Shown here: positions 21,171-33,241 of the stretch, in pieces
Layout: each line of letters starts with the position of its first letter
Numbering within the stretch: position 1 is the first letter of the stretch
DNA from: Udeniomyces pyricola
Lineage: Eukaryota; Basidiomycota; Tremellomycetes; Cystofilobasidiales; Mrakiaceae
Length of the DNA stretch: 64,000 nt
Reading direction: 5' to 3'
NCBI GenBank assembly: GCA_039545295.1
Contig: BCIK01000012.1
Span: 744,001 to 808,000, forward strand
Notes under the pieces: model-generated
Seen by the model: only the letters and a program-made list of their open reading frames with translations
Database searches by the model: none
Told to the model about the DNA's origin: nothing
Made by a program: the position numbers and the translations under genes

Positions 21171-22088
21171 CTAGGTCGAGTGAAATTGCGTCACCTTGCC
21201 TACGCCTGTGTTTCTTTCGCCCAGTCTAGTCTTACTGTATCATCTGGCCTTCGTTTCTGTCGTGAACCCTTCCGGTTTTCCATTAGATGGATGTGACTCC
21301 ATTAATCGTTCTCGGCGTTCGCCGCAAATCGTAAATTGCAGGGCCATCTGACGTTGGTCCGCTAGAGAAGAAACTTTACAGGCGGAGATGCCCTTGTCAA
21401 TCAATGACCCCTTCCGGTACTCCGGCGACATTCCTTCAGTCTTTGCATTTGGGACTGGATTCAGGTGACAGCACCAAATATTCTAGTCACGCGCCAGGTC
21501 AAGGCTAGGTAGGTACGGCGGTGGCTTCTTTGATTTGACGTCATCGATCTTCGCTTGAGTGGAATTCCTTGGCACGAGCAGCCTCTCATGATTTCATGAG
21601 CCGGCCTCAGCGCCGCTCGCGGAGTTCCTGAAAGACTGTTTTGGAGCACGCTATTTTGCTTTGGGTGGTCATCACCTTGGATTCCCTGCAGATACATGCG
21701 TGTCACAAACACAATTGATCCAAGCATTCCCAAGCAGGGCTACCAAACACGTCGAATAAGGCTTCTGAGCCGGTGCCGGTTGCGATTGATCTGAGCCTGC
21801 AATTCAGGTCACGTGGTCAGCGAGGGCGCAACTTGCAACGGTGACCCACGCAGGGTTCACAACGGGCTGGAGCCGGTCTGTCACTTCTTAACCGGTACCT
21901 CACGAAATGAAGTTTTTCTTCTTTCAGCTCGTAATGAGATTAAAAGCAAGCTTTGTAGTAGATTCTTGCTTTTCCTCAACTCCCATCTCTCCTCCAACTC
22001 GTCCTATATCCCGATCCTGCAGCCTATCGCACACACATCTACATCCATTCATCCCCTTTTTCGATCCACTCAAAACTCATCCAGCAAT
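21171..22088. other. Intergenic region upstream of lectin 1
   Basis: About 0.9 kb. The right third is pyrimidine-rich and leads to the lectin start codon; it is probably the promoter. Several palindromic TCATGA-like words occur near 21590-21600. No coding frame supported. Confidence 0.5.
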
Positions 22089-23712
22089 ATGTTCGCTCCC
22101 GTCCTTGCTGCCCTCGTTGCACTACTTCCCCTCGTCGATGCTTCACCTGTCCTGGTTTCCCGAGATGGAGGCCCCGAGCAACTGATTTATGCCGCCCGAG
22201 GAAACGGTTTTGTGAGTTATGAGTAGCTGAATCAGCAGTGCACCTCCCAGATAGTCACGTTACTGATTTGACATTTGCTATGCATCTTTGATCGCCGTCT
22301 TCTCTGCCTTGACTTAGTGCCTATCTGTTCAAGGCGATCTTTACAACGGTGCCCTCGTCACGTCGACTGACTGCTACGGCAGTGCCGGTACCAAGAAATG
22401 GGACATCTCTCGGGGCGACGGTCTGGTTCGACTCAGTGGCACTAGCTTTTGCCTCGACGCGGGTACGAGTAAGTGATCTCAATTTCTCATCGAGGTTTTC
22501 GGTGAAGAACATAGGACCTCCATGGAGAAGGTGGATGATTTGAGGTGGCAACGCGGATTTTTAATCGGTCCTGTGCTGACATGCAGTTTCATGATCTTTT
22601 TGTCAGACCCGGCCAATAACCGGCAGATGAAGATCTGGCAATGCTACCCGGGCCGTGAGTTCATATCGATGATTTAGCCGTTGGATGGCCCTGAATCTCG
22701 CCCGGAACACTGACGAGTGATGTGGTCCCTGCGTTTGTCTTTCACATGGTAGTGAGCAACCAACAATGGTACTACACTGATGACAACCGCATCGCCATCA
22801 CGGGCGGAACGCAGTGCCTCGACTTTTCCTCGACCAACATCTTCCAAACGTACCAGTGCAGCCCTGGAAACAACAACCAAGTGAGCCAGTCACTCATTTT
22901 ATTGGCACTCGTACTCAAGGTCCAAGGGCTAAAGTAGTTCGCTTTACTACCACCAGGTCTTCTACATCGCACCAACCAGGGGCGGACACACTCCTTACCC
23001 TTCTTCGTCATCCATTCCACCTGTTCCTAGCTCGACGTCGTCGGTTGCCCCTCCTGCCTCGTCCTCTGCGGCTCCTCCTCCTTCGGGCCAAGGAAAGACC
23101 ATCACTTTCAAAGCCGATCCTGGCATGTGTTTGACCCTTGCTTCAGGTGGAATTTACAATGGACAGGCCGTCGGTCTCGCAGCCTGTGGCCAAGCCAACC
23201 AGCTTTGGACCTACACAGGACAGGGACTCGTTCAACTCGGTGCTTCGGGATTCTGCTTGGATGCGTCCGTATCTTTTTCATTATCGTTATCGTCATCGCT
23301 TGTCTTCACTATGCATCAGTCGTAACTGAGAACGGCTTTGCCCTCTCTCTTCTTACAGAGGAACAAGCCCTCACAACAACGTCGGTCTCAAGGTTTGGCA
23401 GTGCTACCCTGGCCTGTCCAACCAGATCTGGAAACTCCAAAGCTCTACCATCTCGGTCGCCGATGCCAGTGGGGGATTCAACCAATGCGTGGACCGCACT
23501 GCTGGAGCTTATGTCGTCAACGGACTCGGTCCCTTGCAAACCTACCAGGTGAGTCCACTGATCATACTTTGCCCGTCCACTGGGCGGAACGTGACGTGAG
23601 GTTGTGGTGTTGTCGGATCGCAAATTCACCAGCTGATGCCTCGTTTCCTTTTTCCTCGTCTAACTCCTTGCAGTGCACCGCGTACAACACGCGCCAAATG
23701 TACAACTTTTGA
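22089..23712 (+). CDS. Secreted double ricin-B-fold (beta-trefoil) lectin-like protein 1
   Basis: Secreted carbohydrate-binding-type protein; no enzymatic or toxin domain is present. Seven exons: 22089-22211, 22318-22468, 22607-22654, 22753-22880, 22957-23264, 23359-23548, 23674-23712; sum 987 nt, 328 residues. A signal peptide (MFAPVLAALVALLPLVDA) is followed by two trefoil-like blocks. Each has a CL-x-Q/LA start, a FCLDAGT motif and the QxW-type W-Q-CYPGLSNQ-x-W signature. A Ser/Pro/Ala-rich linker (about 160-190), probably O-glycosylated, separates them. Many paired Cys fit an extracellular protein. The neighbour 1.6 kb downstream is a clear tandem paralog with matching exon lengths. Ligand unknown; roles in wall binding, substrate binding or host interaction are all guesses. 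Confidence 0.88.
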
Positions 23713-25310
23713 GTAGTTGGATCAGTCTTTCTTTTTTTTTTTTTTTTTTGACCTTCGCTCTCCATCTCGATCTCGCTTCGACCACGGACTCGCATGTTTT
23801 GTCATCAGCTGTTTAACATCTGCTTATTTTGTAGTACTTTCTTCCACTTTCTGATCTATCAGTTCTTTACTATATATACTGTACCTCGTTCGCTCTCTCT
23901 AGTTTTTCCTATAAATCTCGCGACGGACGCGGCTTGTTATTCGTAGTCGCAGCTTGTTTTTTTTTTGTGTGTATCTTGTTGCTGTATCTCATGATTCGGT
24001 TCTGACTGTCACAACGTACCCCGCGCGCGTACTTTGATCTAGCCTTCGGGCGATATAGGTGGACGACAACGGTCGATGGAAAGTGCACGCGTCGATTTCG
24101 TCTGAATTGATGGTATGTGACCTGTGACAGCCCTAGTCGATCGATATATCAAACAGCTTGGTGGATGGAACCTTTCAAGCTGGTCAACGCGGCCAGCTTC
24201 CGAATCATCAAGCGATCGATTGGTCTGCACGCCAACTAGCTGTCATCGATTCATTGTGCGCTTATACACCATGGCCAATCATGGCCCCATATATATGTTC
24301 TGCTGACTCATGCATCATGATCTCATGAACCGTTCGCATACATCGGTAATTAAGCAGATCGTTTATGAACCAGCGTGAGTGCGTGCAAGTCCGCGCGACA
24401 GCGCATCTATGGAAAATGGATCGACTATATGACATGATTATACGCGCGCGATCTACTTGATAGATATGAACGTCACATGTTGAAGGATGAGACCGGAGCT
24501 ACGGCACTCCAAGCTCCAAGCTCCAAGCAGGCGGGCGCGGCTCGGTAGCTACTAGCCACCTATGTCTGGACCGACCCAGGAAGGAGATCATCAGTCTTCC
24601 GAGCTTCCCATGGAGGACAGACTGATCGATTGGTGACCAATGCATACTCTATATATATCTATCATAGGCGAGTGACTAGTGACCCCGTGTAGACCTGAGG
24701 CCTGATGACCACCAGTCTACCATTGAGATCTGAGATCGCGAGGTCGTCGATCGAGACGGATGAAGATGAATGGTGAACACAATTGAAAGCTCGAAGTCGC
24801 CGAAGGATGATTGGGAAGCGGTTGGCAGCTCGTGACATCCGACATACATGTATATGAATTGCATCTCGGCTCAACCGGATCCTTTTATCAATGCGGTGAT
24901 GGCTTTGGTGGCGTCTGTAACCGGGTGAACGGTTACCGGTTAGCGATGAATGGGAAACGATTAAACTGTTCAACATGTGTTCAGTTACTCATCCTGCAAC
25001 TACTTCCTCTTGCTTCCTCAGGTCCCAGGCCTCAAGGCCTCAAGCATCAAATTTCGATGACCAGAAGATCACATGACGGCACGGACCGGATCGGATGCAC
25101 GGAGATGAAGATTGCGGTCGGATCCGATCTTCGCCCTTGTCACCCCAAGCTGATGCGCTGACGGTCGGGACCGGCGTTGGCCAGCTGGACCAGATAAAAT
25201 GGACTTTTTCTTTCTGAATAAGGATTGATCCAACAACATCCACAGCCATTCTTTTCATTCTAACACCTCAAACTCTACCATCACCTACCTAGCCCTTGTT
25301 CTCTACCATC
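23713..25310. other. Spacer between the tandem lectin genes
   Basis: 1.6 kb with no supported gene. It starts with a T20 run in the lectin 1 3' UTR, contains a threefold CTCCAAG repeat near 24507-24528, and many short palindromes such as TCATGATCTCATGA near 24314. GATAAAA near 25193 is a plausible TATA-like element of lectin 2. Confidence 0.5.
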
Positions 25311-27224
25311 ATGATGTCCTTTACCTCCATCGTCGTGGCCGTTGCAGCCCTAGCTGCGTCTGTCGAGGCCGCCCCCAAACGTCGAGCTACGGGCCAGTTC
25401 ATCGTCCCCTTCAGGGGACCGTCCTATGTGAGTGATCAAGAATCAATGTGCATCGCTATCAATCATGATATACTGAACACCCACTTTATCGGATTTTTGT
25501 GATGATTTCTAAACACTGGCGCAGTGTCTCTCGGTTCAAGGCACTCCTGCCGATGGCGCTCTGGTCACTCCTGCAGACTGTTTCGCAGGCGGAGGAGCCA
25601 GACTCTGGGATATTTCTCCGGGAGATGGACTTGTCCGACTGTCGGGTACTAACTTCTGCTTGGACGCTGGAACGAGTGAGTATTCACCATAGCACAAGAT
25701 ATGTATCGAGAGGGGGAAGAGGCGCGCGCAGCACCTTTGACAAGCATGGGTGCCTAGTATCTCCTCGAATTTTTGGGCTAACAATCGCATCAATCGATTG
25801 TGATGATCAACTTCAGACCCACACAACAATGTTGAGATGAAAGTCTGGACCTGCTACCCTGGCCGTAAGCTCTTCTCTACATACCTTCGATCCGGTTCCC
25901 AGCATGGGTTGGATATCTGCTTTGCACGGCGATGACGTTAATAATCCCCTAATTTGTTTTGTTCCTCACCTTTCTACTTCTCCTCTGATCCTACAGTGTC
26001 TAACCAGCAATGGTACTACACCTCTGACAACCGCATCGCCATCACGGGCGGAACGCAGTGCCTCGACTTTTCCTCAACCAACATCGTCCAAACGTACCAG
26101 TGCACTTCCGGAAACAACAACCAGGTAGGCGTTTGTTTTTACACAACGAGCCTCTCCAAAACGTCACCAAGGAAAAAAAAAACTAAAAAAAAACTCGACG
26201 CATCCAATGGCACCTGCATGTCATTGTTCCATAGGTATTTGTTGCTCAACCACCCAACAGCAACGGCAAAGGTGGTGTGACCTCGAGCGCCACACCCCCT
26301 CCAGTGGCGACATCATCGTCGGCTGCGCCTCCTGCTGCAAGTTCCAGTACTGTCCCTGTTTCCAACGGCAAGGCCATCAAGTGTACGTCTCGCTCTGCCC
26401 TTTCAGTTACCTCGATACAGATAGGTCGACTGATCAGAAATCCTTTGCACTTCTCAGTCAAAGCCGATCCGTCTCTTTGCTTGACCGTCGTCCCTGGCAA
26501 GCTCACGAATGGTCAAGCAGTCGGTCTGTACGTACGATTGTTATCCCTAATGATAGATGTATATATATATATATATATATACTTGGTTTGGGAAAACAGC
26601 CTTACGATACACCTCAGCTCATCCCGATTTTTTCTTTCTTCAATCTTGCATTCTTTTAGCTACCAGTGCAGTGACCAATACTATGCTTCGTGGTCTTACA
26701 CTGCTCAAGGTCTTGTCCAACTCGGAAACAGTGGATTCTGCCTAGATGCGTGAGTTTATGCAACGACGATTGTATATCTGACTTATGTCAAATCATATCT
26801 CCCAGCTTTCTCATCAAGGTTGCTTTCTTTACTCATATAGTGGAACCAACCCCCACAACAACGTCGGTCTGAAGATCTGGCAGTGCTACCCTGGTCTGTC
26901 CAACCAGATCTGGAAGCTAGCCGGCAACACCATCTCGGTCGCCGACGCCAGCGGAGGTTTCAACCAGTGCGTGGACAAGACCCAGAACGGAGTCGTCTCC
27001 AATGGTTTCTCCCCATTACAGACCTACCAGGTGAGTCTGTGCGATGGAAGGTGAATGTATGAGCTACGGGATAAGATTGCACAAGCTCACGTATATTATC
27101 GTCGTCGTCGTGATCTCTCTCTCCCCCCCCCCCCCCNCCCATTCTTTTCTTTCGTCTTGACTGGTCCCTCGATGTCTTCGTACAGTGCACGGCTTACAAC
27201 ACCAACCAGATGTACCTCTTCTGA
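25311..27224 (+). CDS. Secreted double ricin-B-fold lectin-like protein 2 (tandem paralog)
   Basis: Paralog of the preceding lectin-like gene. Nine exons: 25311-25427, 25525-25675, 25817-25864, 25997-26124, 26235-26382, 26458-26527, 26660-26749, 26841-27030, 27186-27224; sum 981 nt, 326 residues. Signal peptide MMSFTSIVVAVAALAASVEA, then two beta-trefoil-like blocks with CLSVQGTP, FCLDAGT, CYPGLSNQQWYY and CYPGLSNQIWKL, separated by a Ser/Pro/Thr/Ala linker. Exons 2, 3, 4 and the last two have the same lengths as in paralog 1 (151, 48, 128, 190, 39). The 308-nt exon of paralog 1 is here divided into 148, 70 and 90 nt by two extra introns. The final intron contains a C homopolymer with one N. 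Ligand unknown. Confidence 0.88.
26558..26581 (+). repeat. AT dinucleotide repeat in a lectin 2 specific intron
   Basis: A TA/AT repeat of about eleven units within the second of the two introns that paralog 1 lacks. Confidence 0.8.
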
Positions 27225-28630
27225 ACGGCTCGTATGGTTACGACAGCTTTTTATTTTCCTTTTTTCTTTTCCGTCGTTGGCCTGACTAGCTCCGTTTGGT
27301 GACGTGTCTCACGTCAACTTGCCCTTTCCATCGGCCATCTGCCCCCTCGATCTAATTCTTATCTTTCTGCTCAATGTATTTTGGTTGACCACCCGACCTA
27401 TGGACACATTTGTATTTTCCTTCTTCCTGCCGATATGGACTTGACCTGTCTTCAACGTGGAATGTGCCGCTTCGTTTGTCGACTGGATTGTATGTATATA
27501 TGTTAGTTAGCTACTGTACAGCGTGATCAGTAGGGCAGCCTTGGCCTTGATGTAAATACATCTGCTCGAGGTCATCTCTCATAAGATTGAGCAGGCATGT
27601 ATCGCGTTCACATCGATGCTGAACGCCGTACGCGAGAAGATTACATGCAATCACGACTTCGATGATCGTCTCGGACGGTGCGGCTCGGACCGGCCGGATT
27701 ACTGCTTGAGAACACCAGGATGGACGCTGGTCGATGACGTTACTGTAGCAGTGATTTGGAAATGTCTGCAGTACTTGCAGCCTGTGCAGGGTTAGACTGT
27801 TTTGTCACTGCCAGGCCCGTTTTGGGGGACGTCAGATCCACCATCCGTTTTGGAGACATCAGGTCTTTCTTCAGAGCCCATTTTTTGCGATGAGTGGAGG
27901 GGGTCCATGCGAGATGATGGATTCATATCTTCTCTCTTGCGTCTGGTTTGAGGGGGCAGGTTGCGGTGTGAGGAACTCAAGCCTCAGAGATGTAGGCCTT
28001 GGGAGTCTGGAGATGAGTGGGGTTTGGCTGGTAGGGGATGGCTTCTGATAGGAGATAGCTAGGAACCGACTTACAAAGCGAAAGTGGTGGTTGAGGTAGA
28101 TGCTCATGTAGTAATAGCCTCGTTTACTGCATCTCGTTTCGGATCTCATTGAAAGCAACTCGACCATCGGGTTGCAATCTGCGACTCGATCTGTGCGTGC
28201 GCAGTTATGGGACATGACGACGACCTCAGGGTCTGCTAGTGATATGTATGCATATATACATGAACGGGCGGGCGCATTCTATGGTCTACAGTGCAAGGAA
28301 AAGACACTAACTGCACGTCCAAGTGGTTAACATCAATATCGATGATGCAAGATAATGGAACAGTTGATGGATGAACCAATGGCCGAGGCCACAAGAGAGT
28401 TTGGTCAAGATGAGATCGGTTGATATATATATATGCTGGTTTCGTCATTTATGGATGTGCAGTTGCACGGTGAGATGGGAAAATGAGAGAGCCAAGCTCC
28501 AACCGCTCATGATGTCATCGCACTCGTCGCCTTATTTAAACGTTCCTTGTTCGTGAATCCTTTCTCAACCCATCACACCCACCTCCAAGTCTCTCTCATT
28601 CTTCAACTCATTCCCACTTTTCCTTCCAAC
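27225..28630. other. Intergenic region lectin 2 to hydrophilin-like gene
   Basis: 1.4 kb. No conserved coding frame. A short frame on the minus strand (27792-27980) has no family features. The TTATTTAAAC word near 28531 is a plausible TATA box about 100 bp before the next start codon. Confidence 0.5.
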
Positions 28631-30005
28631 ATGTCCCTCAACAACGAAAACATCCAAACCACCGGTGTCACTCAGTATGTCCAATCAGGCCGTTCTCTCC
28701 CACATCGCCTCTGCACCTTTTTCATCGCCTTTCGCTTCGGGGCCATCTTCTTTGTGCTCCCACCCTCCCACCATCCAATCACTTTCTTTGCCTTTCCCCG
28801 TGATTTACCCTGTAATTCAAGCTGATCTGAACCCTCCTTCAACCACTGTATTTTCAGCGGCGCCCACACCACTGGTCTTGCCCCCGCCGGTCTTCCCGAG
28901 AACGCTCTCGGAGCTGGTACCGTAAGTGACATCATTCGTCATTCTGCTCCATCTCCATCTCGCAGTCCTGTCTTTGCTTCCTCGTTCTTGCGTTTCGCTT
29001 GGCTTTTGTAAGCATTGTCCGACTGATTTCCCTTCTTTAACACCAAATCCTTTAGGGAGTCACTACTGGTGGCAAGACGACTGTTACTGAATACGCCTCG
29101 AACGTGCCTGCGCCCACCAACACTGTCACCCCCAACATCATCCATTCGGAGGGCGGTCACCACCACGAGCACCACCAGTCTGCCGTCCCCGCTGCTGCTC
29201 CCGTTCGAACCGAGCACCACCACCACTCTGAGCACCGCGACCACGTCCTGCCTGAGCACGAGCGAGGTATCAAGGACGTCTCCCAAAGGCCTTACGAGCT
29301 CGACGTATGTGGTTCTTTCTCTCTTTACTTTTCTTCCCTATATTGTCTTTGGCCCATCTTCAGCAGTCCGGTGTCGCTGCTTGGCCACTTACGTCATACC
29401 TCTCAACTTACATCCCCGCTTGTTTCCACCACTTTGATATCTCTTTCTCTCTAGGCTTCCGAGCACCGAGAGACCCGAAGGGGTACCGACGAGACTCTTC
29501 TCAACGACCGAGAGGAGGCCGGTGGCCTCAGGCCTCATGGAGTCGACCGAGCCCAGCAGGGTCCCGCTGACACTTACGAGAACCAGCCCGGATCGGCCCA
29601 GTATGTCTTCTTCTCATTTTTTTTCTTCTTCTTTTTCTTTTTCCTGTCTATCAAACAGCAGATTATCCCGCAAAGAGCTCCTTGTTTACCCACCTTTTTT
29701 TTTCGTTCGTTGCCTTTGCTTTTTGGTATAGCGCTTCGTCTCACACCAAGACCGACCCGTCGAACGTGGACGTTTCTCTTGGCTCCAAGGGCGAGTACGC
29801 TGGAACGACCCAGAGCTCGAACATGGGCGGAACCTCTGTTGCAGGCGGAGAGGGAACCGGTATCAACCGACAGACCGATGCCTCCAAGACGACTGGAGGT
29901 ATGGGCAAGCGAGATGGAGAGGGTGCTATGGGTGGAGGAGGTGGCATCGTCGGTAAGATTGCCGAGAAGGTTGGCATGGGTAAGGGAAACTCCCACACTG
30001 CCTAA
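28631..30005 (+). CDS. His/Gly-rich hydrophilin-like protein, function unknown
   Basis: Not assigned to a named family. Five exons: 28631-28674, 28858-28921, 29056-29304, 29455-29600, 29732-30005; sum 777 nt, 258 residues. The protein is very hydrophilic, has no Cys and almost no aromatic residues, and is rich in Gly, Thr, Ser, Glu and His. Two His clusters (GGHHHEHH and EHHHHSEHRDH, about residues 70-100) could bind metals. The C-terminal third has glycine-rich stretches (GAMGGGGGIVGKIAEKVGMG) ending in a short amphipathic helix. Such composition resembles stress-induced hydrophilins or LEA-like proteins. The upstream TTATTTAAAC box and compact 5' leader suggest strong expression. Desiccation or oxidative stress protection is a hypothesis only. 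Confidence 0.75.
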
Positions 30006-30507
30006 AAGATCAAAAAGAAGACATCGCCACCATCGATTAGGTTCTATCTCTCTGGCTTTTGTCTAGTGTCGTTCGTATTTATGTAGCCTTAGTCCTGTGT
30101 TGCCGTTGTCATGCCGCGCCGAGACATGTTGTCAGCTGCGAATTTCAATCAAGTGATTAGCTGCCAACCATATATCGTGTTTCGTGTGAGCAGTCTCGGT
30201 CGACAGACGTGCTCTCGGCGTCAATGAGTCTGATGAGAACATTGCAGATGGAGACGCGTCTATAGTTGGAGGATATCAAGATTTCCGGGAGCCTATAGGA
30301 CAGAAAGGAAGGATCGACGTTGGAAGTGGATGGATGGTTCTTGCTTTCCCGCATCGACTGTCTCTATATAACAATCACGCTCCCTGTTGCGTCATTCTAT
30401 CCCCCTCATGCATGACGCCAACCTTGGATCCATTGGAACTCAAGTGACCTACAAGATCGTCGATCATCGCCATCGAATAATACAACCAGGCTCATCTCCA
30501 CCGTCGT
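30006..30507. other. Convergent intergenic region hydrophilin-like / DCD1
   Basis: 0.5 kb between convergent stop codons. No supported gene. A TATATA patch lies near 30362. Confidence 0.5.
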
Positions 30508-32932
30508 CTATATAGTGTTGATGAGCGGCATCGTTGTTCCTGCAGCGGATGACGCCGAGGCCGTCGCCGGACCGAGTCGACGGAGTTGAACCCCGCCTTC
30601 GTGGAGGACACGCGCACTCTCTTCGTCCATAGCATACGCAAGGTTATACACGACTTCTTTGACGCCCGACCTGAAGGAGGAGTTGTAGGGAGTTGATTGG
30701 AGGAAGAAGGAGTACGAAGGAACATGGGAAGGAGTATGAAAAAGCACGGTCAGTTTTCTGGAGGGTCGTCAGGGTAGGCCCCGTAACGATGTAAGTGAGC
30801 GTAGGAAAAATCAAACGAAAGAGCCCGCTCGAGTGAGTGGAAAGGAAGACGAGAGTGACGGAAGAGCCAGGCGTGGTTTTGTGGGAATGAAGCAAGAGCA
30901 AAGAGAGGATGTGTATAGATCATAAAAGGAAACGTCATGACGCAACTGGACGATTTTGATGGCGCAGTTTAGGCACGGGCATCTGGATGGGATCAAAACA
31001 GGTTGGAGATGTGTCAGAAAATGGATATCAGAAGGAGAAGAAGGAAGCAAAGAAAACCGGATATCAGAAAGAGAAGAAGGAAACGAAGAATGGGTCGAAG
31101 GGGAGTCAAGAAGGGAGCGGGCGAGAGAATGAAGTGAAAGAACGCATCAGAAAACAAAGATCATCTTGACCCCGATCTCGGCCGTTTGCCAAAATCAGTG
31201 AAGAGAGTATTAGAGGAAGGCGGTGAAGAGCAAGGTACGAACGTGTTGCAGTAGATAATGGCAGAGTCTCCGATCCGTTCACGCCCGGCTTCGAGCAGGG
31301 CGTTCTCTTCGGCGTGAAGGCAGACGCACATGTTAACTGTTCGTTTTTCAACAGACAAAAAAAAAGGAAGGCAGGAAAATAGTGTATTGGTGGGGACAGG
31401 ACATCTTAGTACCTCTGCCCATGAAAGAGAAAAAGCCCTGTCGAGCACCGCGCCATGTGGTTTCTACAATCGACCATCTACGATACTCTCTACCACAAGC
31501 CGCTATCATATCAGGCAAAGAATAAGAAGACAGACTGACGGGCACCACCTCTATTCTCTCCTCTGTTACACCTGGCGCAACCGCCCTCGTTGCAATTGAG
31601 CATGCCCCGGGGCGTACCGTTGTAGCCCGTACTGAGGATTCGCTTGTCGCGAACGAGGATGGCTCCTACCCGGCGTTTCATGCAATTCGACCGGAGGGAA
31701 CCGAGGTTAGCCAACGTCTGAAAACAGAAGAGAAAGGAGATATTGGGAGTAAGGTAGAAGACAGAAGAAGGACATGGATAGTCAGTGGGAGTCATATCAG
31801 CGATCAAAGAGAGTGAAGGAGAAATGAAGAAGGGGGGAAAAGATGAGAGGTCAAAGATTACCATGAAGTAATTGTCCCATGACGGTCGAACCCGCTCCGT
31901 ATCTTTGAGATCGAGTTCGTCTAGGTGGCGATGTAGACCGCCAAGGTCGGAGAAGTTGTTGGTGATGGTGAGTTTGGTGTGTGTGAGGAGGGCTTGGAGA
32001 GAAGAGGTCGAAGAAGACGAAGCTAAAGGATCTGGGCGGAGGACGGCTGAAGAGAGTGAGGAGGGTGATGATGGGGTAGTTGGGGTTGACGAGACGGAGA
32101 GATGCGAATTTGGGGACGTGAGGGACGACATTGGTTCGTAGAGGAGGACATCTTGATGAGAAAGGAAGGACTGAAAGGCTTGGAGATCATCGAGACGGAT
32201 CGACTGGCGAGTGGCATAGCTGAAGCGCAAAGGAAAAGTCCAGGCAAGAGGGATATCAAAGGAAAATACGGGTTAAAATCAAGTTCTATGATTCCTTGGC
32301 TGATCTCATTCGTACTTAGCCTGATTTATCCGCTCATGGAGCTGTTCTTGGAGCATACCAAGATTGATATTACCGCAAAAACGCTTCTCAAGAGCGAACG
32401 AGAAAAAAAAAAAAGAAAGACGGGTTCGTACCGATTCCACCGAACCATAGCCCCTGCTTCGACACCAACGAGCAAGAAGAACGGACGCCTCAGAAACTCT
32501 TGGAGCTCCTCAATGTCGTAGAGATCGACTGTGACAAAGTGTTCGCGCCAGGCTTTAGTGGCATGGGTGAGGAGGGCAGCGGCCGAGGGGAAAGTGAGCG
32601 TCGAACGAGAAGCGATGGAGGATGAAGACAGGAGAGGGGTATCGGTAGGATGGGATGGGTCGTATTGCTGACGAACAGAAGAAAGAGAAGGATCGAACGA
32701 CGTGGTTTAGTTAACAAGACTCGAAAATGAAGCACGATGTTAGGCAAGCACGCAACCAAGCAGGTGGGTTGATGGGTGAGATTGTCGGAGGTGGGCGATG
32801 CTAGAGAGAATGAGCTTTTGGAGCGCGACGGACAGGATCGATTCGGACGGGCGTGAAGCCATGGGTCTGCTCAAGCCAAGTCGCGATGGACTGCTTGCCG
32901 GCAAAAGGAAGTCCAACAAGGGCGATGAACAT
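30508..32932 (-). CDS. DCD1: Deoxycytidylate (dCMP) deaminase
   Basis: Zinc enzyme that deaminates dCMP to dUMP for thymidylate synthesis. Seven exons: 32932-32834, 32667-32432, 32219-31862, 31717-31540, 31336-31243, 30982-30947, 30670-30508; sum 1164 nt, 387 residues. The N-terminal MFIALVGLPFAGKQSIATW resembles a P-loop, as in fungal Dcd1 proteins that carry a kinase-like N-terminal domain. The catalytic domain shows RRVGAILV, STGYNGTPRG, NCNEGGCARCN, HAEENALLEAG (His298 zinc ligand, Glu300 proton shuttle) and CPCLNC (Cys325, Cys328), then KIVQSGVKEVVY. The Gly-Tyr-Asn-Gly-Thr-Pro motif binds nucleotide and the extra Cys-rich loop can hold a second zinc. A Ser-rich linker (about 130-165) joins the domains. 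Only 309 bp separate its start from the divergent FMP52-like gene. Confidence 0.94.
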
Positions 32933-33241
32933 GTGGAGGATGAGTGCTGGCTGGTGAGGGAGGATGAAGCGTCGAAAGCAGGCTCAAGGAAGGGACGATC
33001 ACGATCAACCAACAGGAAAGGCATTCGCGTCGCGTCCCATTTGGTCTCGTGCGTCCCCGGCCTATTCTATCTAGCACAGCCTGCCACAGCCTTCCATCAT
33101 GGCTTCCCATCGTGCACTGTGGCACTGCGCCTGCCTTCTCCGGTTGTCACTAGTTGTCATCGCATGCCTCGCCCACGTTCTCGACTGCATACATAGTACA
33201 TCTACTTTCACTCAGTCCTCAACTTTCAATTTTCAGGCCTC
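32933..33241. promoter_or_regulatory. Bidirectional promoter, DCD1 / FMP52-like
   Basis: 309 bp between divergent start codons. It must carry both promoters. No clear TATA box; a pyrimidine-rich stretch with TTTCACTCAG words precedes the plus-strand start. Confidence 0.55.

Noticed and set aside
22089..27224. Ricin-like toxin
   Set aside because: Only the sugar-binding beta-trefoil fold is present, twice per protein. There is no ribosome-inactivating chain or other enzymatic domain.
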